From contig CAWBVG010000055.1 in NCBI GenBank assembly GCA_963792175.1, positions 1-64,000 on the forward strand: DNA of 64,000 bases, given 5' to 3'. The stretch comes from CAWBVG01 sp963792175. Its GTDB lineage: Bacteria; Acidobacteriota; Vicinamibacteria; Vicinamibacterales; CAVVIG01. Below the pieces are notes generated by a model. That model saw nothing but the letters and a program-made list of their open reading frames with translations, did no database searches and was not told the origin of the DNA. A program made the translations under genes and the position numbers. Each line of letters begins with the position of its first letter. The stretch's first letter is position 1. Positions 1-11,526 of this stretch are shown piece after piece.

Positions 1-183
1 CACGAGCTGCTCGGGACTGGGAACCGCGAGTGTTCGCAACACGAGTGCGTTGAGCAGGCTGCCCACTGCCGTGGTCGCGCCAACAGCCAGCGCCAGCGTG
101 ACCATGACGATCAAGGAGAAAGTCGGAGCCCGTCGCAAACTGCGGAAGGAATGCCGGACGTCAAGGCATAGGGCGTCCCACAT
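1..183 (-). CDS. ADOP-family ABC transporter permease, N-terminal fragment
   Basis: The minus strand from an ATG at 183 reads without a stop to the window edge and gives 61 residues. They start MWDALCLDVRHSFRSLRRAP and run into a hydrophobic segment around residues 22-48. This is the usual beginning of the Acidobacterial duplicated-orphan-permease family (MacB_PCD/FtsX permeases), and a complete relative lies at 45629-48013 in this window. Such proteins sit in the inner membrane and resemble the MacB permease domain; their substrates are mostly unknown. Only the N-terminus is visible here, so family is clear but function is not. Confidence 0.75.
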   Translation of the reverse strand, partial: MWDALCLDVRHSFRSLRRAPTFSLIVMVTLALAVGATTAVGSLLNALVLRTLAVPSPEQLV

Positions 184-376
184 GCGGGAAGCCTAGCGTA
201 ACGGACCTCCGCAGTCCGCGCGCCTTCTGCCTAACCGCCGACCATCTAGTCAATGGCCAGGCGCGTCGTTCGCACGTCGGTTGTGACGCCGTGGGTCGGC
301 ATCAGCGACGCACCGGCTGGCGTGTCGACGTCGAGCCTGACGGGCGATGTCACCGGGTGGGCCGTCAATGATGAAT

Positions 377-718
377 CTAGACGCGTGTCCGCTTACGGCT
401 GGAGGCTGCGACGAGCCGTCGAAAGAGAGCACGAGTCCGGATCAGGCTGTGCCGTAAATCGTCGAAGGTGTCGCGCCACGGTTGCCGCAGGCGACGCAGG
501 TTTGCCAACTCTCGGCAACACGCTTCGACCGCCTCCAGCTTGGCGGGAACGTGACGACCCTCTTGCCTCAGCACTTCCACGTGGCGGGTGAACGTGGCTA
601 AGACGTGGAGGTGTTTATGACTTTCGGCCATCAGGCCGGTGTGGAATGCGCGCACCGCTGCGACATGCCGTCGCGCTTCTTGATGTAGAGCTTCCTTCGT
701 GCGCCGAATGCGGCCCAT
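377..718 (-). CDS. Small helical hypothetical protein
   Basis: This 113-residue frame starts with MGRIRRTKEALHQEARRHVA and is rich in Arg, Leu, Ala and His in a helical pattern. It has no signal peptide, membrane segment or motif I recognise. It is the only frame in 190-940 whose composition looks like a folded protein rather than an antisense shadow. I see no good ribosome binding site, and no neighbour on the same strand suggests a role. The stretches 184-376 and 719-940 hold nothing I can identify. Confidence 0.4.
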   Translation of the reverse strand: MGRIRRTKEALHQEARRHVAAVRAFHTGLMAESHKHLHVLATFTRHVEVLRQEGRHVPAKLEAVEACCRELANLRRLRQPWRDTFDDLRHSLIRTRALFRRLVAASSRKRTRV

Positions 719-940
719 TCCATTTCAAGCTGCGTACCCGACAACTGCTTCGCGGCTGAGGTGGATTCGCGATCGCCTCGCGCGCAACTCGTTCCATCTG
801 GAATTCGCGACCGTGCGAGGACTGTGTCGAGCGAGTGATTCGGACGGACACCTCGTCGCTCAATAAAATGGACACCGCGGCCGCAAAATGCCCGGGATTT
901 CGCCGCGATGACGCGGCCAGTCGGTTGCTCCATCCGGGGC

Positions 941-1177
941 ATGAGCCAACGCCCGCGCGACGGTCATCCGTCCTTACAGAGTGCGTCGAGTCCACCGTGG
1001 AAGTGTCCGGCGTGCCAAACGCAGATCCGCCACGAACGTGATAGGCCGGAACCCAATCGCGTCTACCGCTGCCACGTCTGCCGGTTAGAACTGGTCCTCG
1101 ATGGATCGACGCAGACGATGACGGTCGCGCCATTGCCCACTGCAAGAAACCGGCGAAAAACCGATCTGAAACCGTGA
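941..1177 (+). CDS. Small zinc-ribbon protein
   Basis: The ATG at 941 gives 78 residues with two CxxC knuckles, CPAC and CHVC, separated by about 20 residues. The segment between them contains RHERDRPEPNRVYRC. This is a typical zinc-ribbon layout found in many short Acidobacterial proteins of unknown role. The frame stays open 33 bases further upstream (to 908), but the Cys-rich core and compact size favour 941. It has no membrane segment. Function cannot be inferred beyond probable zinc binding. Confidence 0.6.
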   Translation: MSQRPRDGHPSLQSASSPPWKCPACQTQIRHERDRPEPNRVYRCHVCRLELVLDGSTQTMTVAPLPTARNRRKTDLKP

Positions 1178-1318
1178 CGCCCCGTCGTCTGTCTTTGCCG
1201 CCGTTCCAGATTGGCGCCGCATGATGGTGGAAGCGATGTCTCTTGCATGAGCAGACAATGGCTGTCTTCATCACATGTTGGCAAGCCCGCGAAGGCGCAC
1301 GGCCGGAGCGCTCCTGGA

Positions 1319-2125
1319 TTATGACAGCGACTTGCGGGCGATCAACTGATGCATCCGGCAATGGGCGACGGTTGTGTCTCGATCGTCGTCCGCTGCGCTC
1401 ATTCCGTCGACGAGCCGCTGCCACTGGGCCGCCGTCATCGCGCCTTCATCCACCAGTCGACGGCACGCGTTGCGAAGCGTCCAGTTCCAGAATCCCTTGA
1501 AGCGGCCCTCGATGAAGTGCGGATGGTAGGCATCCACGTGGACGATCTCGAAACCTGCTGCCTTAGCCCACGCGGGTGCCCGACGGCCTCCGGTGTAGTC
1601 GACGCCTCGCGTGCGGCCAGCAGCGATGGCGATCTCCCGCATCTCGTCGTACGCGTCTGAAGGCGGTTCGGCGTAGATGGCGCTGAGGTCGGCTTCCTCG
1701 CAGACCATGACGCCGCCGGGCTTGAGGATTCCGTGAATTGCTCGCATGGCGTCTACGGGACGGTTCAAGTGCACCATCAGCCAACGGTTGTAGGAGACGT
1801 CAATCGTCCCGGGCTCGAAGCCGGGCTCGTAGACGCTGCCGGTCCGGAACGTGGCGCCCTGCAGTCCGGCCTCTCGCGCCAATGCCTGACACGCTTGGAC
1901 CTGTTCGTCGTTCACGTCGATTCCCGTGGCGGCGGCTCCTTCGGCCGCGGCCCATCGCGTCACGTAGCCGAGCCCGCAGCCGAACTCGACGAATCGGCAT
2001 CCCGGCGCAAAGCCCGCGCGGTGGAGCAGCGTGTGAGTCCGCTCGTCGTGCAGGTCGCTGATCGTGCGGAGCCGATCGTGATCGTCCTTGCCGGGCAGGA
2101 TGTAGTTGTCGCCAACCGACGCCAT
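1319..2125 (-). CDS. Class I SAM-dependent methyltransferase
   Basis: The product of about 268 residues begins MASVGDNYILPGKDDHDRLR. Motif I is plain near residues 43-55 as VEFGCGLGYVTRW, followed by the acidic GIDVND turn and a later motif near LKPGGVMVCEEADL. This matches the Methyltransf_25/11 Rossmann fold that moves a methyl group from S-adenosylmethionine to an unknown small molecule. A second in-frame ATG lies 14 bases upstream (2139); I prefer 2125 because homologous-looking sequence starts there. It follows the SYLF gene on the same strand by about 57 bases. Confidence 0.82.
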   Translation of the reverse strand: MASVGDNYILPGKDDHDRLRTISDLHDERTHTLLHRAGFAPGCRFVEFGCGLGYVTRWAAAEGAAATGIDVNDEQVQACQALAREAGLQGATFRTGSVYEPGFEPGTIDVSYNRWLMVHLNRPVDAMRAIHGILKPGGVMVCEEADLSAIYAEPPSDAYDEMREIAIAAGRTRGVDYTGGRRAPAWAKAAGFEIVHVDAYHPHFIEGRFKGFWNWTLRNACRRLVDEGAMTAAQWQRLVDGMSAADDDRDTTVAHCRMHQLIARKSLS

Positions 2126-2181
2126 GGCGCGAAGCATATACCAGTCGTGCGGGACTGGCCGTCGCGTTGTCGACGGTGATG

Positions 2182-3106
2182 CTATGGCCTGTTGAGCGCC
2201 GCCAGAATCGCACTCAGTTGCAGCCGTATCTGCTCGAGCCGCGCGCGATCGATCGGCACCGTGTCCTGCGGCGCCCGGCCGATGGTGCCGCTCATGCCGA
2301 CGGGCCGCGGCGTCGTATCCGCGAGAAGGCGGTCGAGATTCTGCTGCATTTCCACGACACGTGCGCGAAGGTTGATGGCAGCTACGGCCGGCGCGGCCGC
2401 CGGAACCGGTTGGAGCGACACTGCAGTCGGCGCACTCTGCCACTGTGCGTTGACGCCAGGCGGCGTCGGGGGGTTGGTCAGTTCGGCAAGAAACCCGTGC
2501 GCATCGGTTGGCGCGGGCACGGCCAGCGAGTAGCATCCTCAATGAAGCACCGCGGCCGTACACGTCCCGGTTCGCGTTGTCGTCGGACTCCAGCACACCA
2601 CCGGCGAGGTTCATGTACAACCCTTGCGCACGGGTGTAGGTCAGGACGTCCGCGACGTGCGTATTGAAATCGATGTGCGCCTGGTCGCCGATCGGACCAG
2701 GGGCCACCGACACATCCGCGCCCAGCGTGACATGCTGCCGCATCAGCGTCTGCACGGCGCTCTCGGTCATCACCAGAAGCACGACCGCCAGTTGCTCGGC
2801 GCCCAGCTGGTACATCCGCTTGCCTTTATCCATCTCGATAAACGCCGGCGCGCTCCAGCGATCGCCGGTCCGGCACGTGATCACGCCTTTGCCATCCATG
2901 GCGCCGACGACGAAGTCGGTGTTCCTCAGCTCGGGAAACACAGCGACGCAGCGCGCCTTGTCCCAATAGCCTGCGGGGATCGTCGCCTGCACGTTGCGAA
3001 CGACGCGCGCCGCTGCGGCGAGCCGTCCCTTCGGGCTTGTGTTCACCGTCGCCTCAGCCACCGCAGCAGCAAGACAGACGGCCGAGGCGATGAGAACCGT
3101 GCGCAT
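2182..3106 (-). CDS. YSC84/SYLF-domain lipid-binding protein, frame broken
   Basis: A signal peptide (MRTVLIASAVCLAAAVAEA) is followed by a SYLF-type domain: GYWDKARCVAVFPEL, then the glycine-rich part with GAMDGKGVITCRTG and LGADVSVAPGP. SYLF proteins bind lipids; the bacterial ones are exported and poorly understood. After residues reading GRGASLRMLL (about 2530) the frame is lost. It resumes in another frame as VPAPTDAHGFLAELTNPP with a Pro/Ala-rich tail and a helical end, stopping at 2182. One indel near 2525 joins the two halves. A ribosome site GAGGTGG precedes the ATG at 3106. Fusion with the methyltransferase in one long frame is an artefact of that indel. Confidence 0.75.
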
Positions 3107-3302
3107 GACTCCACCTCTTCACGTGAGCCGGTGCAACGACATTGCCAGGCCCGCGATTCAGGCCGCGTGACGGGGCAAGGCCAGCCGCTGCATCGAGTCC
3201 GATCTCAATAAACAGGATCGCGTCACACGATATGGTGGGCTTCAACAGTGAACGGCTGACGGCCGGGTTGATCCAGTTCGGACGCATCGCGGATACCGCT
3301 GA

Positions 3303-3365
3303 TTTATCGATCTCCGATACCTGACTTGACGATAATCGATAAATAGTTCATGTATAATCGATAAA
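3303..3365 (+). promoter_or_regulatory. Operator-like ATCGATAAA repeats upstream of DUF2975/XRE pair
   Basis: This AT-rich island in a GC-rich region carries an exact 12-base direct repeat ATAATCGATAAA at 3332-3343 and 3354-3365, spaced 22 bases start to start, i.e. two helical turns. A third copy of the core lies inverted at 3303-3311 (TTTATCGAT). A TTGACG (3326-3331) and a TATAAT (3353-3358) are present but 21 bases apart, so they are not a good promoter pair. The best guess is binding by the XRE regulator encoded 540 bases downstream (autoregulation); this is inference. Confidence 0.55.
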
Positions 3366-3376
3366 CACGGTGAACC

Positions 3377-3899
3377 ATGTCCAAGCCAGCCTCGTCATCT
3401 GCCGCGCTGCCGATCGCCTTCTTCGTGCTGCGGATCCTCATCGTCATGAATGGGTGTTCGGCGCCGAATCCTGGCGTTGCTGGTCGCGATGCCCACCCAG
3501 AAATGGATCCTGAGCGCGTTCAAGATTGCTCCGTCGCCTGACGCAGACCGACTGATCATGGCCTTGCACGCGATCGCGGTGCTCGGCCTCGCTGCGATCC
3601 CGCTGCACTACGCCGTCCTCAAGCTGCTCGCGATCGTGGAGACGCTTCGCGGGGGCGACCCGTTCGTCGGCGCGAACGCGACCCGTTTGCAGGCGATCGC
3701 CTGGGCGCTGCTCGCGCTGCAACTACTCAGCCTCGTCATCGGCGCCATCGCCAAGACCGTTTCAACTCCGGCGCATCCGATCCATCTCGATGCCGGGTTT
3801 TCGATCAACGGCTGGCTCGCCGTCCTCCTCACGTTCCTGCTGGCCCGCGTCTTCGCGGAAGGCACGCATATGCGCGACGACCTCGAAGGGACGGTGTGA
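3377..3899 (+). CDS. DUF2975 family membrane protein, frame broken near start
   Basis: DUF2975 proteins are small inner-membrane proteins normally encoded just before an XRE regulator, as here. From the ATG at 3377 the product reads MSKPASSSAALPIAFFVLRI and LIVMN. Two small indels between about 3449 and 3465 then move the sequence to the frame continuing ILALLVAMPTQKWILSAF. Further membrane segments follow near LIMALHAIAVLGLAAIPLHY, the LQLLSLVIGAIAK stretch and the final segment with WLAVLLTFLLARVFAEGTHM. The family end EGTHMRDDLEGTV is intact. The shorter uninterrupted frame begins at 3450 but lacks the first helix. Its stop is one base before the regulator's GTG. Confidence 0.72.
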
Positions 3900-3900
3900 C

Positions 3901-4158
3901 GTGGCGATCGCCGTCAAGCTCGACGATCTGCTCCACGATCGCCGGATGACGCTGACCGAGCTCGCGGATCGGCTCGGAATGACGCTGGCCAACCTCTCGA
4001 TCCTCAAGACCGGCAAAGCGCGCGCGATCCGCTTCTCGACGCTCGATGCGATCTGCGAGGCGCTCGCGTGTCAGCCTGGCGAACTGCTCCGGTTTGAGCC
4101 GGAGCAGTCAGAACGCGCGCGATCGGCCGTGGCGGGCAAGAGGAGCGCAAGCCGATGA
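3901..4158 (+). CDS. XRE-family (Cro/CI) transcriptional regulator
   Basis: A GTG start at 3901, one base after the DUF2975 stop, gives 85 residues that are almost entirely one helix-turn-helix domain: TLTELADRLGMTLANLSILK followed by TGKARAIRFSTLDAICEALAC and PGELL. This is the HTH_26 type XRE subfamily partnered with DUF2975 membrane proteins. The pair is probably one transcript. The repeated ATAATCGATAAA box upstream of the pair is the obvious candidate binding site. The last 20 residues are basic and Ser-rich and may be disordered. Confidence 0.85.
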   Translation: MAIAVKLDDLLHDRRMTLTELADRLGMTLANLSILKTGKARAIRFSTLDAICEALACQPGELLRFEPEQSERARSAVAGKRSASR

Positions 4159-4181
4159 GACTCACGACAAACAACACTCCT

Positions 4182-5559
4182 TCAACGCCAGCCGTGGCGC
4201 CGGCGCATGGAGTTCTGATTCACATAGTTGGCGATCGACTCTCCCTCGGCGTCGCTAATCTCGACGGTGCTCGGGTAGTGCATGCCGCCCCAGACTCGGG
4301 CGTTGTTCCCGTCCGAGCGCGCTTGGGTGATGCTGGTGTACGTGCGGTTCGGCTGTCCGATCGTCGTCAGCGTAAACGTCTGTCGTCGTCCGAAGTGGCT
4401 GAGGAGAACGGTCGCCGCCGCGCCATTCTGGCTGGGATGCCCCGCCGGGTATTCCGGGTGCGCCGGTGTGTTGATGAGCGGCAGCCAGCCCGGATCGGGA
4501 GTGGTGCCCGGATTGCCATCCGTGTCCGCCAGCGGGATCGAGGTCACTGGCCGCCAGGTCACTTCTGTCGGAACGCCGCCGTAGAATCGCTTGCCGCTCC
4601 AGGTCGTGAACGCCGTGTCGGCCATCGCGATGTTCAGGACTGCGAGAAGCCGGTTGGCATCAGACATCGACAAGTGGTTGGCGCGTGCAATCTGGTTCGC
4701 CGCCTGATTCCAGTGGACGCTGGCATTGCCGTCCCAGAACAGTGCGAGCGCCGTTTGTTCGTCAGTGCGCGTCGAGTCGGTTTTGCGGCCGAGCGCCTTG
4801 ACGGCGTTGAAATCGTCCGTGTACGTGGCGCTCGCCAGACTACGGGGCGGTCCGGGTTCGAACTGAGTATTGTTGACAAGGACGAACATCGCAGTGAACG
4901 CCAACCCCTGGGCGCTCATCGCGCCGAACGCCGGCGGTGTCGGCCGCCACTGGCCGACAGCGCTCCCACCGGTGAACGGAGAATAACTCGCGCTGAATCC
5001 ATCGGTCGCGCGCCAGACGAGCACGGCCTGCGCCACTTCAGTTCCCCAGGCGATGCCACGCTCGATACGTCTCGTGCACCTGGCAACATGTGTAGGAGAG
5101 TGGCCGTGGTCATCGCAATCGTCGCTCAGCTCCGCGAGCGAAGTCGCATAGCTGGCATCGAGCACCGCCTGTTGCGAGGGGAACAGGCCGACCAGCGCCG
5201 TGTGCGCAGCCGCGATGACCGCCGCTCGGCGCGACGAGCCATCCGGGGCCTTCTTCTGAACGAAAATCGGCGTGTAGCGCTGTTCGATGCCGTTGAACGC
5301 ATCGAAGATCGCGGTGTGAACGATCGCCCCGAGCCGTTGACTCGACGAGTTCGCCGTGTTCGTCGCAATGAGCGTATCGATAAAGACTTGATTCCAGTCG
5401 AGCACGTCCAGACCCGTTCGTCGTCCTCCCCCGTGATCTGGAGTCTTCAGCAGTGGCCGTCGAGCCCTGTGTCTGCTCCGCGCAAATGGTGCGTGCAGTA
5501 CCGGCCAGCCCGAGTATCACGATCACTCCAACGGTCAACTTCAAGAATGTCCTCGTCAT
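4182..5559 (-). CDS. Vanadium-dependent haloperoxidase-like PAP2 protein, frame broken
   Basis: A signal peptide (MTRTFLKLTVGVIVILGLAG) starts at 5559. The frame breaks near 5430 in a run of five C's and resumes as DVLDWNQVFIDTLIATNTAN. The rest runs intact for 407 residues. The acid-phosphatase/haloperoxidase signature is visible: WRPVTSI (Arg-Pro), PEYPAGHPSQNGA (P-x-G-H) and RVWGGMHYP (Arg and His near the end). These residues would hold vanadate or phosphate. Relatives are exported and common in Acidobacteriota; whether they oxidise halides or hydrolyse phosphate is unproven. It is convergent with the XRE gene and divergent from the sigma factor gene. Confidence 0.8.
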
Positions 5560-5657
5560 GGCGCCCTCTCCTTCGGACGGTCAGAAGGCCGCCCTCACGC
5601 TGGAATGCGCGAACGCCGTTCTGCAGGGTGAACATCCGCAAAAATGCTCCGGAAACG

Positions 5658-6293
5658 ATGGGACTCGGTGCCGGCTCGACGGTGGAGGATGTGCAATACT
5701 GCCGCATCGAAAAGGGTCTGGAGACACCGTTACCAGGGGCGGTCACTGCGCTGTTGCGAGCGTGGGGCGACGGCGACGATGGCGCGCTCGAGCAACTGAC
5801 GCCGCTCGTGGAGGCGGAGTTGCGCCGCCTGGCTCGTGGGTACATGCGCCGCGAGCGGCGGGGCCACACGCTACAGACCACGGCGTTGGTGAATGAAGCG
5901 TTTCTTCGACTGACCGACGCACGGCGCGTCCGCTGGCAGGATCGTGCGCACTTTCTTGGGATTTCGGCCCGCCTGATGCGGCGCGTGCTCGTCGATCATG
6001 CGCGGTCGCGCGGGTATCGCAAACGCGGGGGCGGCGCCCAACGAGTCACACTGAACGAAGGGCTTGTCGCGTCGCCGGAACCAGCGGTGGACGTGCTGGC
6101 GCTCGATCGCGCCTTGGAGGCATTGGCGGCGGTTGACGTTCGGAAGAGCCGCGTCATCGAATTGCGCTTCTTCGGAGGCTTGAGCGTGGAGGAGACGGCC
6201 GAGGTGCTCCATGTTTCGGCCGACACCGTCAAACGCGACTGGCGACTGGCAAAACTCTGGTTGCTTCGGGAGCTCGACGGGGAAGGGCGGTGA
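5658..6293 (+). CDS. ECF-type sigma-70 factor (TIGR02999 type)
   Basis: The product of about 200 residues has sigma region 2 around PLVEAELRRLARGYMRRERR and HTLQTTALVNEAFLRL, and region 4 around VIELRFFGGLSVEETAEVLH with SADTVKRDWRLAK. This is the short ECF family found next to Ser/Thr kinases in Acidobacteriota and Planctomycetes. The start is uncertain: ATG 5658 and GTG 5691 are both in frame, and the conserved part starts at about 5718. The frame is open much further upstream, antisense to the haloperoxidase gene, but that part is not coding. Its TGA overlaps the kinase GTG (GTGA), so the two are translationally coupled. The kinase may regulate this sigma factor. Confidence 0.85.
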   Translation: MGLGAGSTVEDVQYCRIEKGLETPLPGAVTALLRAWGDGDDGALEQLTPLVEAELRRLARGYMRRERRGHTLQTTALVNEAFLRLTDARRVRWQDRAHFLGISARLMRRVLVDHARSRGYRKRGGGAQRVTLNEGLVASPEPAVDVLALDRALEALAAVDVRKSRVIELRFFGGLSVEETAEVLHVSADTVKRDWRLAKLWLLRELDGEGR

Positions 6294-9178
6294 CAGACCT
6301 CGAGCGGCGGCGGCGTGTCGAAGACCTGTGCGACGCCGCGCTTGTCCGCGATGCTCGCGAGCGGGCCGCGTTCGTCGCGGTGGCTTGCGGACACGACGAA
6401 GCGCTGCGACACGAGGTGGAAGCACTGCTGGCGCACGCGCAGACAGCGGAGCACTTTCTCGAAGCGCCGATTGGGGAACTGGCGGCGCAGATCCTGGCCG
6501 ATGATCACCGCGCGTCGCTCGTGGGCCGGCAGATCGGGTCGCATCAGATTCTTTCTCTCCTGGGCACGGGCGGGATGGGCGACGTGTACCGGGCCCGCGA
6601 TACGAGGTTGGGCCGCGATGTCGCCATCAAGGTCGTTGCCAGCGCCTTCCTGTCAGACCCAGAGCGGCTTGCGCGCTTCGAACGCGAGGCGCGCGTGCTG
6701 GCGACGCTGAACCATCCGCACATTGGCGCGATCTATGGGTTGGAAGAGGCCGAAGGCGTCCGCGGCCTCCTGCTCGAGCTCGTGGAAGGCCAGACGCTCG
6801 CCGAGCGTCTGGCCTCGGGTCCGTTGCTGATTCAGGAGGCACTATCGATCGCGCGCCAGATCGCGGAGGCCCTCGAAGCGGCACACGAGAAAGGCATCAT
6901 CCATCGCGATCTGAAACCAGCCAACATCAAGATCACGCCAGACGGCACAGTCAAAGTGCTCGACTTCGGGCTGGCGAAGGTGTTTGCGAAGGAGGGATCG
7001 GAAGACGACCTGCTCGCGAAGCCGTCGATCACCATCGAGGAAACACGAGAAGGAGTGATTGCAGGCACGGCCGCCTATATGAGTCCCGAGCAAGCGCGTG
7101 GGAAGGCGGTTGACAAGCGGACGGACATTTGGGCCTTCGGCTGCGTGCTGTACGAGATGTTGACGGACCGTCCACCGTTTCGCGGCGAGACGGTCTCCGA
7201 CATCATCGCCAGCATCCTCGAACGCGAGCCTGACTGGAGCGCCCTGCCTGCGCAGACGACGGTCGGCATCCGACGACTGCTGCAACGCTGTCTCGAGAAA
7301 GACCCAAAGCGCCGTTTGCGCGACATCGGCGACGCGCGCCTCGAAATTGAGGAGGCGCCTGGTCTTGTTGTTTCATCGAGCAGGGCGGCCGCCGAACCTG
7401 CGAGCGATCGCAGGACGCCGGCCCGTCCGGGCCGACTCGCGTGGTGGGCCGCGGTCGGTGTGGGTCTGCTGCTCATCGCGGGCGCGGCGACGTGGCAGCT
7501 GCAGCGCTCGGAATACTTCTGGCGAAGTCCGTTGGAAGGCGCGAAGGTCACGAGATTGACCGACTTCGAGGGAGGCGAGCATCACGCGGCCATTTCGCGC
7601 GACGGGAAGTTCGTCGCCTTCCTCTCCGACCGCGATGGCACCTGGGACGCGTGGGCAACTCAGGTTGGGACCGGCGAGGTCCACAACCTCACCAACGGCA
7701 GTCTAAAGGAGCTGCGGAATCCCGCCACTCGCACGATTGGCTTTTCTCCAGACGGGTCTCTGGTCACCCTGTGGAATCGTGTGCCAAATTCCACCAGCGG
7801 CGGTTTGGTCGATGCCGGGTGGGCAGTCCCGACGATGGGCGGGCCGATTCGACCCTACCTGAAAGGCATCTCCGAATGGGACTGGTCGCCCGACGGCAGA
7901 CGCATCGTGTACCACCCAGCCGCAGAAGGCGATCCCCTGTTCGTGACCGAACTTGATGAGAAGGTCGGGCGGCAGATCTACGTTGCGCGGCCAGGCGTCC
8001 ACAACCACTTTCCCGTCTGGTCGCCCGACGCCGCGTTCATTTACTACGTGCAGGGTGTGCCGCTCGGAGAAAGTGACGTGTGGCGCATTCGCCCGACCGG
8101 CGGCGAGCCCGAGCGGCTGACCTTCCACAATTCGCGCGTCACGTTTCCAACCTTCTTGGGCAACCGGACGCTGCTCTACCTCGCCACCGACGATGAGGGA
8201 TCCGGGCCGTGGATCTATGCAATGGACGTCGAACGCCGTGTTCCCCGCCGCATCACCACGAGCGCCGAGGAGTACATCTCGCTTGCGGCGAGCGCTGACG
8301 GTCGACGATTGGTCGCGACCGTTTCACGCTCGAGGGCAGGCCTGTGGCGAGTGCCGATTGCCGACCGCGTGATCGACGAATCTGAAGCCACTCCACTCTC
8401 GCTCCCGACCGCAAGAGGACTATCGCCGCGGGTGGGGCATGGATATCTGATCTATCGTGCCCCGAAAGCCGGCACCGACGGCCTCTGGAAACTGGCCGAT
8501 GGAGGAGTAAAGACAGAGCTATGGAATGGCCTCGATGGACGCGCGCTCAGCGGAGCAGCCATCGCGCCCGATGGTCAACACCTCGCATTTCTGGTGCAAA
8601 GACGCGGACAAACGCAACTGTATCTGACGAATGCGGACGGAAGCGGGGCGCGGCGGATCGCCGAGACACTTGAGGTGCGAGGAGCGCCCGCTTGGTCGCC
8701 TGATGGGCAGTGGTTGGCGATCGCCGCCAATCGGGATGGCGAGCCGCATCTCTTCAAGGTCCCGGTCGGCGGCGGGACGCCGATTCTCCTTGTGAACGAG
8801 TACTCGATCGATCCGACCTGGTCTCCGAGCGGACAGTTTCTCGTCTATTCCAGCGCCGATGTCGGCACGACCTTTTCCGTGAAGGCGGTGAACGCCGACG
8901 GCGCGGCCCATCCTTTGCCGAATCTGATTCTCACCCGGGGCGCCAGGCGTCTGGCCTTTCTCGGAGGGGACGACGCGCTGGTCATCATGAAGGGAGACAT
9001 CTCACATAAGGAGTTCTGGGTCATCGATCTCAAGACCGGTCGCGAGCGGCAGCTGACCAATCTCGGGCGCAAGCTGACCATCGGTGACTTTGACGTATCT
9101 GCGGACGGTCGTGAAATCATCTTCGACCGGTCACGAGAAGAGTCGGATATCGTCCTCTTCGACCTGATCGATCGGTGA
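6290..9178 (+). CDS. Membrane Ser/Thr protein kinase with TolB/WD40-like propeller
   Basis: This 962-residue protein starts with GTG inside the sigma factor stop. Residues about 82-350 are a Hanks-type kinase with Gly loop LLGTGGMGDVYRA, VAIK lysine 114, HRD aspartate 207 and DFG aspartate 225. A single membrane segment lies near 385-402 (WWAAVGVGLLLIAGAATW). The remaining 550 residues are PD40/TolB-like repeats (AISRDGKFVAFLSDRDG, AWSPDGQWLAIAANRDGEPH) expected to form a propeller outside the membrane. All key kinase residues are present, so it should be active. Coupling with the sigma gene suggests a sensing unit that passes an outside signal to transcription. Confidence 0.92.
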   Translation: MTDLERRRRVEDLCDAALVRDARERAAFVAVACGHDEALRHEVEALLAHAQTAEHFLEAPIGELAAQILADDHRASLVGRQIGSHQILSLLGTGGMGDVYRARDTRLGRDVAIKVVASAFLSDPERLARFEREARVLATLNHPHIGAIYGLEEAEGVRGLLLELVEGQTLAERLASGPLLIQEALSIARQIAEALEAAHEKGIIHRDLKPANIKITPDGTVKVLDFGLAKVFAKEGSEDDLLAKPSITIEETREGVIAGTAAYMSPEQARGKAVDKRTDIWAFGCVLYEMLTDRPPFRGETVSDIIASILEREPDWSALPAQTTVGIRRLLQRCLEKDPKRRLRDIGDARLEIEEAPGLVVSSSRAAAEPASDRRTPARPGRLAWWAAVGVGLLLIAGAATWQLQRSEYFWRSPLEGAKVTRLTDFEGGEHHAAISRDGKFVAFLSDRDGTWDAWATQVGTGEVHNLTNGSLKELRNPATRTIGFSPDGSLVTLWNRVPNSTSGGLVDAGWAVPTMGGPIRPYLKGISEWDWSPDGRRIVYHPAAEGDPLFVTELDEKVGRQIYVARPGVHNHFPVWSPDAAFIYYVQGVPLGESDVWRIRPTGGEPERLTFHNSRVTFPTFLGNRTLLYLATDDEGSGPWIYAMDVERRVPRRITTSAEEYISLAASADGRRLVATVSRSRAGLWRVPIADRVIDESEATPLSLPTARGLSPRVGHGYLIYRAPKAGTDGLWKLADGGVKTELWNGLDGRALSGAAIAPDGQHLAFLVQRRGQTQLYLTNADGSGARRIAETLEVRGAPAWSPDGQWLAIAANRDGEPHLFKVPVGGGTPILLVNEYSIDPTWSPSGQFLVYSSADVGTTFSVKAVNADGAAHPLPNLILTRGARRLAFLGGDDALVIMKGDISHKEFWVIDLKTGRERQLTNLGRKLTIGDFDVSADGREIIFDRSREESDIVLFDLIDR

Positions 9179-9295
9179 AGCAGTCGCGTCACTGGTCTGC
9201 GGTCCAACGCGAGCGTAGACAAAGCCGCCGGCACCGATGAGGTCGGCCCTTCATGAACGTGTGCCGATATCGGGACGTCCTACCGCGCAGGCGTC

Positions 9296-9321
9296 CGGTT
9301 GGCGCTGGCCAGCGCCAACCG
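9296..9321. terminator. Perfect 26-bp palindrome between convergent genes
   Basis: CGGTTGGCGCTGG is followed directly by its own reverse complement. It lies between the kinase stop (9178) and the katG stop (9340), which converge. A hairpin this strong would act on both transcripts. There is no T tract, so factor-independent termination is not certain. Confidence 0.5.
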
Positions 9322-9339
9322 AACCGCGCGGACGATTCG

Positions 9340-11526
<2,187 letters not shown>

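Noticed and set aside
615..1424. 269-residue minus-strand frame
   Set aside because: It overlaps the zinc-ribbon gene and the methyltransferase end, lacks any motif and has shadow-like composition.
1319..3106. One 595-residue protein joining SYLF and methyltransferase
   Set aside because: The middle part is low-complexity Arg/Ala sequence without homology. An indel near 2525 carries the SYLF protein into the next frame, and the methyltransferase has its own start at 2125.
3326..3358. TTGACG/TATAAT as a sigma-70 promoter
   Set aside because: The spacing is 21 bases, too long for a normal housekeeping promoter. The region is described as operator-like instead.
4155..5657. Long plus-strand frame reading into the sigma factor (712 residues in total)
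   Set aside because: The part before 5658 is antisense to the haloperoxidase-like gene, is Arg-rich without any domain, and the sigma family needs only the last ~200 residues.
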